This document shows, one piece after another, positions 17,868-24,189 of a stretch of 51,823 nucleotides of DNA. Within the stretch, counting starts at the first letter, position 1. Every line of letters starts with the position of its first letter. A program made the translations under genes and the position numbers. A model generated the notes under the pieces. That model saw only the letters and a list, made by a program, of their open reading frames with translations. It was not told the DNA's origin and made no database searches. Source of the DNA: Collinsella aerofaciens (GTDB lineage: Bacteria > Actinomycetota > Coriobacteriia > Coriobacteriales > Coriobacteriaceae); the NCBI GenBank assembly GCA_008668235.1, contig RQCP01000063.1:1-51823 (forward strand). The letters are read 5' to 3'.

Positions 17868-18668
17868 TTAGTACGCATCGCTCCCGTTGAAGACCTCCAG
17901 AACCGTGAGGAGGACGATCTTGAGGTCCATGACGATTCCGCGTTTGGCTATGTATTCGAGGTCCCGACGGACCATGCCGTCGAAACCGGTGGAATTGCGC
18001 TCCGTAACCTGCCAGAGTCCCGTGATGCCTGGCTTCACTGCTAGCCTCTGCAGGTCGTACTCGGTGTACTCCGCGACCTCGTTAGGCAGCGGCGGACGGG
18101 GCCCAACGACGCTCATCTGGCCCAGAAACACATTCAGAAACTGTGGGAACTCGTCGATAGAGTGCTTGCGGATGAACTTCCCGATCCTGGTGACGCGGGG
18201 ATCCTCCTTCATCTTGAACATGGCGCCGGCGATCTCGTTTTGCTCCCTGAGCTCGGAGAGACGCTTGTCGGCGTCCTTGTACATGCTGCGGAACTTCCAC
18301 ATGCGGAAGGTGGACAGGCTGCCATCGCGGTGGGTCTGGCCCACGCGGATCTGGCTGTAGAAGGGGTTGCCCTCGCTCTCAAGGCGGATGGCCGCGGCAA
18401 GCACAAGGCTGGGAACGGCGATGACGGCCAGCACGCAGCCGCTGAACACGACGTCAAAGGCGCGCTTAACGGCGCGGTAGACCAAGCGCGAACGATCCCA
18501 GTCCATGATGGACTGCATGGCCTTGTAGCGGCCGGCGCCCTCGCGTCGGTCCATGGCCTGAGCAATGAGCGCTGCCCCCGCAGGCGCATCCGTTGCAAAT
18601 TGAGTTTTATCCGACACGTTTTCTTCCAACACTTCGTCCCCAGGTCGGGGATCCTCGCTGTTCTGCAT
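17868..18668 (-). CDS. Priming sugar-1-phosphate transferase (WbaP/WcaJ C-terminal type)
   Basis: 266 residues. After about 60 hydrophilic residues comes one membrane helix (AFDVVFSGCVLAVIAVPSLV), then the bacterial sugar transferase core: KFRSM, PRVTRIGKFIRKHSIDEFPQ, NVFLGQMSVVGPRPPLP and KPGITGLWQVTERN. It moves a sugar-1-phosphate from UDP-sugar to undecaprenyl phosphate, starting synthesis. The four-helix N-terminal part of WbaP is missing, so this is the short monotopic form with an unusual polar extension. It is second in the operon, 15 nt after loaP and 38 nt before ugd. Confidence 0.9.
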   Translation of the reverse strand: MQNSEDPRPGDEVLEENVSDKTQFATDAPAGAALIAQAMDRREGAGRYKAMQSIMDWDRSRLVYRAVKRAFDVVFSGCVLAVIAVPSLVLAAAIRLESEGNPFYSQIRVGQTHRDGSLSTFRMWKFRSMYKDADKRLSELREQNEIAGAMFKMKEDPRVTRIGKFIRKHSIDEFPQFLNVFLGQMSVVGPRPPLPNEVAEYTEYDLQRLAVKPGITGLWQVTERNSTGFDGMVRRDLEYIAKRGIVMDLKIVLLTVLEVFNGSDAY

Positions 18669-18683
18669 AGCGACAGCCTGCAG

Positions 18684-19229
18684 CTAGACAATCGCCTTTT
18701 TAAGGTTTCGCATTACGCGCTGCTCGGCCGAAAGCACGGCAAGGCCAACGCGCGTAGTTACGCGTCGGCCGCACAAGTCGAGCTCCAAATAAGCAGTGCT
18801 CTTGCGTCTGTTAATGCTTTTGATAAGGCCTTCGTGGCCCAACAGCGGACCAGCCGTCACTATGACCTGGCCACCGTCTTTTAGGGCCTCGCTCATGGGC
18901 ACAACGCGGTCTCCCCTGTGCGTAAAGCCGCCAATAAGCTGGACCTCTTCTTTTGCCAGCGGCACAAACCGACCGTCCTGGGATAACACCCGGGCAAAGT
19001 CGTCCATGCGCAGCAGATACTGTTGCACGGTTTGGGGATCTGCCGTATCGCAGATAAGATACCCGGGAAAGAGCGGCTTGGTCGTGTTGACCCATTCGCC
19101 GTGTACTTTAATCTCAGTTTGAAATTGGGGATAAAAGAGCTCCTGCATGGCACCAGCTGGCACCATTCGCTCGATGCGCTCGCGCATTACGTCTTCGCGA
19201 CCGTTAATGACCTGGATCACATACCACAC
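18684..19229 (-). CDS. loaP: LoaP/RfaH-type specialised NusG antiterminator
   Basis: 181 residues from GTG 19229, chosen because AGGAGG lies 8 nt upstream and the product then starts MWYVIQVINGRED, the standard NusG N-terminus; GTG codons at 19235 and 19238 are too close to the ribosome site. NGN domain over residues 1-105 (KPLFPGYLICDT in the middle), then a KOW domain (GGQVIVTAGPLLGHEGLIKS). NusG paralogues at the head of long polysaccharide operons load onto RNA polymerase in the leader and suppress termination. The structured leader directly upstream supports this. Bacteroides UpxY or RfaH would be alternative names; LoaP is the closest by taxonomy and context. Confidence 0.85.
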   Translation of the reverse strand: MWYVIQVINGREDVMRERIERMVPAGAMQELFYPQFQTEIKVHGEWVNTTKPLFPGYLICDTADPQTVQQYLLRMDDFARVLSQDGRFVPLAKEEVQLIGGFTHRGDRVVPMSEALKDGGQVIVTAGPLLGHEGLIKSINRRKSTAYLELDLCGRRVTTRVGLAVLSAEQRVMRNLKKAIV

Positions 19230-19258
19230 GAGCACCACCTCCTTGCTGTCTTACGTGT

Positions 19259-19331
19259 GGCTCACGGGGTTTGGGCATGGCTTCGCCAGGGCGCTTGTGC
19301 GCGAAGGCGCTCCATATTCAAACCCTGAGCC
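19259..19331 (-). promoter_or_regulatory. Nested hairpin in the polysaccharide operon leader, next to loaP
   Basis: Arms 19259-19273 and 19319-19331 pair (GGCTCA and GGGTTTG against CAAACCC and TGAGCC, with a small bulge). Inside, CTTCGC and GCGAAG pair again. The structure ends about 30 nt before the loaP start, within the expected leader RNA. It is a candidate recognition hairpin for LoaP or an attenuator. Pairing is seen; function is inferred. Confidence 0.5.
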
Positions 19332-19427
19332 CAGTTAGACAAGCGCGTGGCTCTGCCCCACCGTGAACGGTATGTATAAATGCAGTTGCTAGAGACGCGG
19401 ACGTGTATCGCAAAATGACCGCATCCC

Positions 19428-19487
19428 CAGCTGGCTGCGTGCGAACCAGTCAAGCGGGAACAAAACTGGACCGCACGCAGCCAGCTG
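19428..19487. promoter_or_regulatory. Long leader hairpin with 16-bp perfect arms
   Basis: Arm 19428-19443 is the exact reverse complement of 19472-19487. The loop contains a second 5-bp pair (CCAGT at 19446-19450 with ACTGG), so the whole can fold as one extended stem. It lies between the candidate promoter at 19539-19567 and loaP, so it would be transcribed as part of the polysaccharide operon leader. Confidence 0.6.
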
Positions 19488-19538
19488 CAGGACTGCTGTG
19501 GTTTGCCGAACGCAACTTATTGCACATCGTAATGCGAA

Positions 19539-19567
19539 CTTATAAAAAGCCACAAAAACTAATGCAA
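19539..19567 (-). promoter_or_regulatory. Candidate promoter of the polysaccharide operon
   Basis: On the minus strand TTGCAT (19562-19567) and TATAAG (19539-19544) are separated by exactly 17 nt in an AT-rich stretch. Transcription would begin near 19531 and give a leader of about 300 nt holding both hairpins before loaP. Confidence 0.5.
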
Positions 19568-19970
19568 AATCGCGCATGGCAATCGATATTGGAGCTCGTG
19601 GTGTTTCTGGCACCGCCGTTACGGCCGGATGCTGATCGACCCTGCGCTTTTTGGCTTGCTGGAGCCGCGAGCACAGTTGAACTCATGTAACGTTAGGTAT
19701 TCTAGCACAAGCTGTTAGCGAAACTGATTTGGGCAGTACTGGACAACATTTCGTTCATTTAGCGTGTTCAAGGGGGCTGTTTTGCGATGTTGTTCACATT
19801 GATGCAGGTTATTGAGGTAGTGGCGGTGATTAGGGGCGTTCCTGAAGCCCAAATGGAACGGCGATCTACACTGATAATCGCGTTTGTCTAACAATCTATG
19901 TACAGACATGGGAAATAAATTGTGCAACTTTTTGTTGGCGTGGTTGGTGTTTGTGGCGTGTGGTGTTTTG
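19568..19970. other. Intergenic region without a recognisable gene
   Basis: Between the operon promoter and the tRNA terminator I see no coding frame with a ribosome site. A weak imperfect inverted repeat (CGTTC/GAACG near 19840-19860) is the only structure noted. The stretch separates the polysaccharide operon from tRNA-Ala; both neighbours are on the minus strand. Confidence 0.5.
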
Positions 19971-20008
19971 GCATGAAAAAAGGCCTTCGGGATTCCGAAG
20001 ACCTTTGC
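19971..20008 (-). terminator. Intrinsic terminator of tRNA-Ala
   Basis: On the minus strand the transcript folds as AAGGTCTTCGG / CCGAAGGCCTT (one G-U pair) with a four-base loop followed by a run of T, directly downstream of the tRNA 3' CCA. Confidence 0.85.
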
Positions 20009-20016
20009 ATTCACGA

Positions 20017-20092
20017 TGGTGGAGACGAGGGGGATCGAACCCCTGACCTCTTGACTGCCAGTCAAGCGCTCTCCCAGCTGAGCTACGCCCCC
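20017..20092 (-). tRNA. tRNA-Ala (anticodon GGC)
   Basis: A 76-nt minus-strand cloverleaf with encoded CCA. Acceptor GGGGGCG pairs with CGTCTCC (two G-U pairs), the D arm is GCTC-AGCTGGGA-GAGC, the anticodon arm is CTTGA-CTGGCAG-TCAAG with GGC at the centre, and the T arm is AGGGG-TTCGATC-CCCCT. It reads GCC and GCU alanine codons. Confidence 0.97.
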
Positions 20093-20105
20093 GTGACGGG
20101 AAGAT

Positions 20106-20134
20106 ACTATAGGGGAAGTTGGCGCGACGTGCAA
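20106..20134 (-). promoter_or_regulatory. Promoter of tRNA-Ala
   Basis: Minus-strand TTGCAC (20129-20134), 17-nt spacer, TATAGT (20106-20111). The predicted start lies just upstream of the mature tRNA 5' end at 20092. Confidence 0.7.
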
Positions 20135-20161
20135 GGACTTTTTTGGTCAAACTCTAAATGC

Positions 20162-20809
20162 CTAATGATATAGGTAAGCGATGGCGGTGCCGGTGTGAAC
20201 TTGGATCTTGGCCGTTTTTCTAACGACATTAGAGATGCCGGTGTCGGCCAACAGGCCCAGGGGGCTGTGATCGAGCTCCCATTCTAGGCCGCATTCGCTT
20301 ACCACCGTCCCAGGGGCAATGGCGATGATGGAGAACGTCTTGCCTTCGGCGCCTTCGATGGTCCACGATTCGCCCGCGCGAAGGATGCGGGCAACCACCT
20401 TGTCCTCGGCAATCCAGACAGGGGCATCCTCGTAGCCCGCGAGCAGGCCCAGTACGGAAAGGGCCATGTCCGGACGGCCACCCGTGGCGCAGGTTGCAAC
20501 CACTTCGGCACCCGGCCAGCGACGCCGGACGGAATCGAGCGCGAGCGCCAGATCGGTATAGTCCTTGTACGGGTCGTGGCGCTCAACTTCAAAGTCGGTG
20601 GCGGCATCGACCAACGCACGACCCGCGTCACTTACCGTGTCGGCATCCCCCACATAAACGTCGCAGCCCAGGCCGGCACCCAGAAGGGCATCCAGGCCGC
20701 TGTCCACGGCGACAACGTGGTCGCACTCCCCTGCTAGCCTACGCAACAGATCCGCGCTCGCCACCACGGGCGAGCCGCAGACCACTAATACCTTGCAAGC
20801 CACAGCCAT
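20162..20809 (-). CDS. Thiamine pyrophosphokinase-like protein
   Basis: 215 residues. Family marks are VAVDSGLDALLGAG, VGDADTVSDAG (the GDxDS-type metal/ATP site, here GDADT) and PYKDYTDLALAL (the K-D-x-T-D motif). Thiamine pyrophosphokinase transfers pyrophosphate from ATP to thiamine to give TDP. The C-terminal domain is beta-rich (SIIAIAPGTVVSECGLEWEL), as in the family. ATG 20809 lies 3 nt after the stop of the upstream HAD gene, so they form an operon. The S-to-T change in GDxDS is conservative. Confidence 0.83.
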   Translation of the reverse strand: MAVACKVLVVCGSPVVASADLLRRLAGECDHVVAVDSGLDALLGAGLGCDVYVGDADTVSDAGRALVDAATDFEVERHDPYKDYTDLALALDSVRRRWPGAEVVATCATGGRPDMALSVLGLLAGYEDAPVWIAEDKVVARILRAGESWTIEGAEGKTFSIIAIAPGTVVSECGLEWELDHSPLGLLADTGISNVVRKTAKIQVHTGTAIAYLYH

Positions 20810-20812
20810 CGC

Positions 20813-21502
20813 CTATCCCTCAAACGAAAGCACGCGGGCTAAATCCAGGTCCTCATAGTTATCGATAAAGATATCGCAGTTGGCGCGTACGTCGTCGCGC
20901 TTCATGCGGCCGTGCGGATCATAAATACCTACACGCGTAAAGCCGGCGACCCCAGAGCTCTTAAGGCCAAAGACCGCGTCCTCAAACACCCAAGCGCGCT
21001 CAAACTTGCACTCGTGGCGCTCCTCCAAGCGGCGCAGCGCCAGCTCGTACACATCGGGAAACTGCTTGGAGCGTCCTGCCTCGCCCGTGGTGGTCACAAA
21101 CTCCATGTAGGCGTCGAGTCCGGCACCGGCGAGCGCGGACTGCACCAGCTCGGCCGGCGTGGACGTGGCAACGCACGTGGCAATGCCCGCAGCCTTCGCC
21201 TGCTCCAAAAATGCCAGGAGCCCCTCGCGCGGCGGCACCTTAGAGTAGCCATCGATCAGGATGTCGCTCAGCTCACGGTAGAGCTCCTCGCCATTCGCGC
21301 CAATGCCCCACGTGTCGTGGTAGGCCTGGCACTCGTCCTCCAGTGACAGGTGCTCAAACTGGGCAAAGTCATCCGCGGTCACGTCAATCCCGTGACGGCG
21401 CAATAACTCGGTCTGCGCATAGCCCCAGACGGGGGTGCTATTAACCAACGTGCCATCGCAATCGAAAATAAAAGCAACCTTGGGAGCGGCGGTATGGGAC
21501 AT
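20813..21502 (-). CDS. HAD superfamily phosphatase, beta-phosphoglucomutase/phosphoglycolate type
   Basis: 229 residues from ATG 21502 (AAAGG at 7 nt). HAD motifs in order: FIFDCDGTLVNSTPVW (motif I, nucleophile first Asp), ATSTPAEL (motif II Ser/Thr), the lysine of TTTGEAGRSKQFPDVY (motif III) and WVFEDAVFGLKSSGVAG (motif IV). A helical cap lies between motifs I and II. It hydrolyses a small phosphorylated metabolite or isomerises a sugar phosphate; the substrate is not predictable. It is divergent from glgB, and the shared upstream region holds palindromic operators, so it could belong to the carbohydrate regulon. Confidence 0.82.
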   Translation of the reverse strand: MSHTAAPKVAFIFDCDGTLVNSTPVWGYAQTELLRRHGIDVTADDFAQFEHLSLEDECQAYHDTWGIGANGEELYRELSDILIDGYSKVPPREGLLAFLEQAKAAGIATCVATSTPAELVQSALAGAGLDAYMEFVTTTGEAGRSKQFPDVYELALRRLEERHECKFERAWVFEDAVFGLKSSGVAGFTRVGIYDPHGRMKRDDVRANCDIFIDNYEDLDLARVLSFEG

Positions 21503-21544
21503 ATACGAACCTTTCAATGTCAAATGGTAAACAACCTGCTAAAA

Positions 21545-21560
21545 ACGTTTTACCAAACGT
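21545..21560. promoter_or_regulatory. Palindromic operator candidate between HAD gene and glgB
   Basis: ACGTTT-TACC-AAACGT, 6-bp arms. Read on the minus strand it contains TTGGTAAAACG, a word shared with 21588 and with 31633 upstream of the GH13-GH77 gene. Suggests a LacI-family-like regulator; inference only. Confidence 0.4.
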
Positions 21561-21586
21561 CTGACTAACAATTTTGAAACCCTAAT

Positions 21587-21612
21587 TGGTAAAACTGTCA
21601 AGAGTTTTACCA
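21587..21612. promoter_or_regulatory. Palindromic operator candidate, 10-bp perfect arms
   Basis: TGGTAAAACT and AGTTTTACCA form a perfect inverted repeat around a 6-nt centre. It lies in the 331-nt divergent region between the HAD gene and glgB. Its half-site matches the TGGTAAAAC word at 31633-31641 ahead of the GH13-GH77 gene. Confidence 0.5.
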
Positions 21613-21722
21613 CGGCAATTCTGTCAGTGGTCTAAACATGGCGCTTACCGATTAAACGCCGCCCCAAAACCACTTTCGTCCATAAAAGTAACGCACAGGT
21701 GTTATGGTAGTTTCTGCCGAAA

Positions 21723-21748
21723 GTTCCACCGAGCACGCGAGGTGGAAC
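21723..21748 (+). promoter_or_regulatory. Leader hairpin upstream of glgB
   Basis: GTTCCACC (21723-21730) pairs perfectly with GGTGGAAC (21741-21748) about 85 nt before the glgB start. No T-run follows, so it is not a terminator. The rest of 21613-21833 shows no clear promoter hexamers. Confidence 0.4.
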
Positions 21749-21833
21749 GAATCATAGAACTATCGCCGTCCCTTCGATTCGTGCAGCCCTGGACCTTTCG
21801 CATCTAGTCACCAAGGCAACACGCTGCCGCGTC

Positions 21834-24095
21834 ATGATGGGATCAAACGTGAGCGATACAAAGCTAAAGCCAGCAACCAAAAAGCCCGCTACCCGTAAAG
21901 CCGCCCCGCACGCGCCGGAGCTCACTAAGGACGATGTCTATCTGTTTGGCATCGGCACGTGGGAGCGCAGCTGGGAAAAGATGGGCGCGCACCCCGACAC
22001 GCAGAACCGTACGCGCGGCTGGCGCTTTTGCGTTTGGGCGCCCGACGTAAAGAGTGTCCATGTTATTGGCGAATTTAACGACTGGAATGAGGAAGCCAAC
22101 CCGCTGGTGCCCGTGCATACGAGTACCATTTGGGAAGGCTTTATTCCTGGCGCAGAACAGGGCCAGCTCTATAAATACCTCATCGAGACCAACGAGGGCG
22201 AAAAGCTCTACAAGGCCGATCCGTACGCCTTTAAGGCCGAGTGCCCTCCGGGTACCGCCAGCGTGCTGTGGACCCTCGATGGCTACCAGTGGAACGACGC
22301 CGCATGGCTCAAGCGCCGCGCCGGCCACAACCACATGTCGCAGCCCCTTAACATCTACGAGGTGCATATTGGCTCGTGGAAGCGCCACGGCGACGCGCCG
22401 CAGGGCGAGCCGGACGAGTACGGCAACTACCCCGGACCCATGGACCCCTTCCCCGCGCAGCGCGGCGAGTTTTACACCTACGACGACCTGTCGGTAGAGC
22501 TCGTAGACTACGTGCGCGACATGGGCTACACGCATATCGAGGTCATGCCGCTTATGGAGCATCCCTTCGATGGCTCCTGGGGCTACCAGACGACCGGCTA
22601 CTATGCCGCCACGTCGCGCTACGGCAACCCGCAGCAGCTCATGCATTTTATCGATGCATGCCACGAGGCAGGCATCGGCGTGATCATGGACTGGGTGCCC
22701 GGCGGTTTTTGCGCCGACGCCCACGGCCTTGCCACCTTTAACGGCCATATGCTGTTTGAGCACGAGATTCACCCCAACTGGGGCACGCACAAGTTTGACT
22801 TCGCCCGCGGCGAGGTCCGCTCCTTCCTGGTCTCTAACGTGCTGTACTGGCTCGAGAACTTCCATGTGGACGGCATTCGCATGGACGGCGTGTCCAGCAT
22901 GCTGTACCTCAACTTTGGCATCGACGATCCGGGCCAAAAGAAGTTCAACAAGTACGGTACCGAGGAGGACCTGGACGCCAGCGCATTTATCCGTCAGGTC
23001 AACTGCGCTGTAGAGGCGCACTACCCCGATGTGATGATGATGGCCGAGGAGTCCACCGCGTGGCCGCTCGTGACCTATCCGCCGCAGGACGGCGGCCTGG
23101 GCTTCCACTACAAGTGGGACATGGGCTGGATGAACGACACCCTGCACTACATGCAGACCGATTTTCCGTGGCGCCCCGGCAACCACGGGCTGCTCACGTT
23201 CTCCATCATGTACGCCTTTACCGAGAACTTTATTTGCCCGCTGAGCCACGACGAGGTGGTGCACGGCAAGTGCTCGCTGATCGGCCGCATGCCGGGCGAC
23301 TGGTGGCGCCAGTTTGCCGGCCTGCGAACGCTGGCTTTCTACCAAATGACGCACCCCGGTGCCAAGCTCAACTTTATGGGCAACGAGATCGGCCAGTTTA
23401 TTGAGTGGCGCTACTACGAGTCCATTCAGTGGTTCCTGACCGAGGAGTACGAGACCCACCGTCATCATCAGGCGTTTATCAAGGCGCTCAACCACCTGTA
23501 CACCGCCGAGCCCGCCCTGTACGAGCGCGGCTATACCGACGACGGCTTTACCTGGATTGACGCGGACAACTCCAAGCAGTCTATCGTGAGCTTTGTGCGT
23601 CAGGGCGAGGACGTCGATGACGACCTGTTGATCCTGATCAACTTTGACCCGGCGAGCTACGAGAGCTTCCGCGTGGGCGTGCCGCGCGAGGGTGACTGGG
23701 AGGTCATCTTTGATTCCGACCGTCCCGAGTTTGGCGGCAGCGGCTATGTCGGCGAAGAGCCATACACCTGCTCGAGCGAGCCCTATCCCTGGAACGGGCA
23801 GATGGACTCCATCGAGATCAAGGTGCCCGGCCTGGCAGGCGTGGTGCTTAAGCGCCGCGGACCCAGCAGCTATAAACCGCCCGTGGTCGAGGAGCCCAAG
23901 AAGGCGACGCGCAAGCGTACGTCCTCGGTAAAGCCCAAGCCCGCGGCTGCTAAGAAGGCTCCGGCTAAGGTAAAGACTGCCAAGTCTGCCGCCAAGGCTT
24001 CGACCAAATCCACCACGGCTAAGAAGGCGGCCACCAAAAAGGCTGCTCCCAAGGCCAAGGCAGCTGCTGTTAAGGCTCCTGCCAAGAAAGCGTAA
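21834..24095 (+). CDS. glgB: 1,4-alpha-glucan branching enzyme with lysine/alanine-rich tail
   Basis: 753 residues, GH13 family. It makes alpha-1,6 branches in glycogen. A CBM48-like N-domain (WRFCVWAPDVKSVHVIGEFN) precedes the catalytic barrel: nucleophile Asp351 (GIRMDGVSSM), acid/base Glu405 (MMAEES) and Asp473 (LSHDEVVHGK). The start ATG has no strong ribosome site; GTG 21849 is an alternative. Residues 689-753 form a disordered tail made almost wholly of Lys, Ala, Thr and Pro (KKA, AAK and TKK repeats), resembling histone H1 C-termini and absent from ordinary GlgB. glgP starts 94 nt downstream. Confidence 0.94.
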   Translation: MMGSNVSDTKLKPATKKPATRKAAPHAPELTKDDVYLFGIGTWERSWEKMGAHPDTQNRTRGWRFCVWAPDVKSVHVIGEFNDWNEEANPLVPVHTSTIWEGFIPGAEQGQLYKYLIETNEGEKLYKADPYAFKAECPPGTASVLWTLDGYQWNDAAWLKRRAGHNHMSQPLNIYEVHIGSWKRHGDAPQGEPDEYGNYPGPMDPFPAQRGEFYTYDDLSVELVDYVRDMGYTHIEVMPLMEHPFDGSWGYQTTGYYAATSRYGNPQQLMHFIDACHEAGIGVIMDWVPGGFCADAHGLATFNGHMLFEHEIHPNWGTHKFDFARGEVRSFLVSNVLYWLENFHVDGIRMDGVSSMLYLNFGIDDPGQKKFNKYGTEEDLDASAFIRQVNCAVEAHYPDVMMMAEESTAWPLVTYPPQDGGLGFHYKWDMGWMNDTLHYMQTDFPWRPGNHGLLTFSIMYAFTENFICPLSHDEVVHGKCSLIGRMPGDWWRQFAGLRTLAFYQMTHPGAKLNFMGNEIGQFIEWRYYESIQWFLTEEYETHRHHQAFIKALNHLYTAEPALYERGYTDDGFTWIDADNSKQSIVSFVRQGEDVDDDLLILINFDPASYESFRVGVPREGDWEVIFDSDRPEFGGSGYVGEEPYTCSSEPYPWNGQMDSIEIKVPGLAGVVLKRRGPSSYKPPVVEEPKKATRKRTSSVKPKPAAAKKAPAKVKTAKSAAKASTKSTTAKKAATKKAAPKAKAAAVKAPAKKA

Positions 24096-24189
24096 CAAAG
24101 GTGTTACCACTGTAATTACCCGCCCCGCGGGGGCGTAGGATACAAGTCATAACCGTTCCGGGAGAAACATCCCCGGGGGAAAGGAACGT

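Noticed and set aside
20017..20092. tRNA-Ala as attachment site of an integrated element
   Set aside because: No integrase and no partial tRNA repeat were found; flanking genes are ordinary.
19715..20134. 139-codon minus-strand frame containing GVAQLGERLTGSQEVRGS
   Set aside because: This is the familiar false translation of a tRNA gene; the frame runs through tRNA-Ala(GGC).
21864..24110. 748-codon frame antisense to glgB
   Set aside because: Shadow of GC-rich codon bias; the plus strand encodes an intact GlgB with all catalytic motifs.
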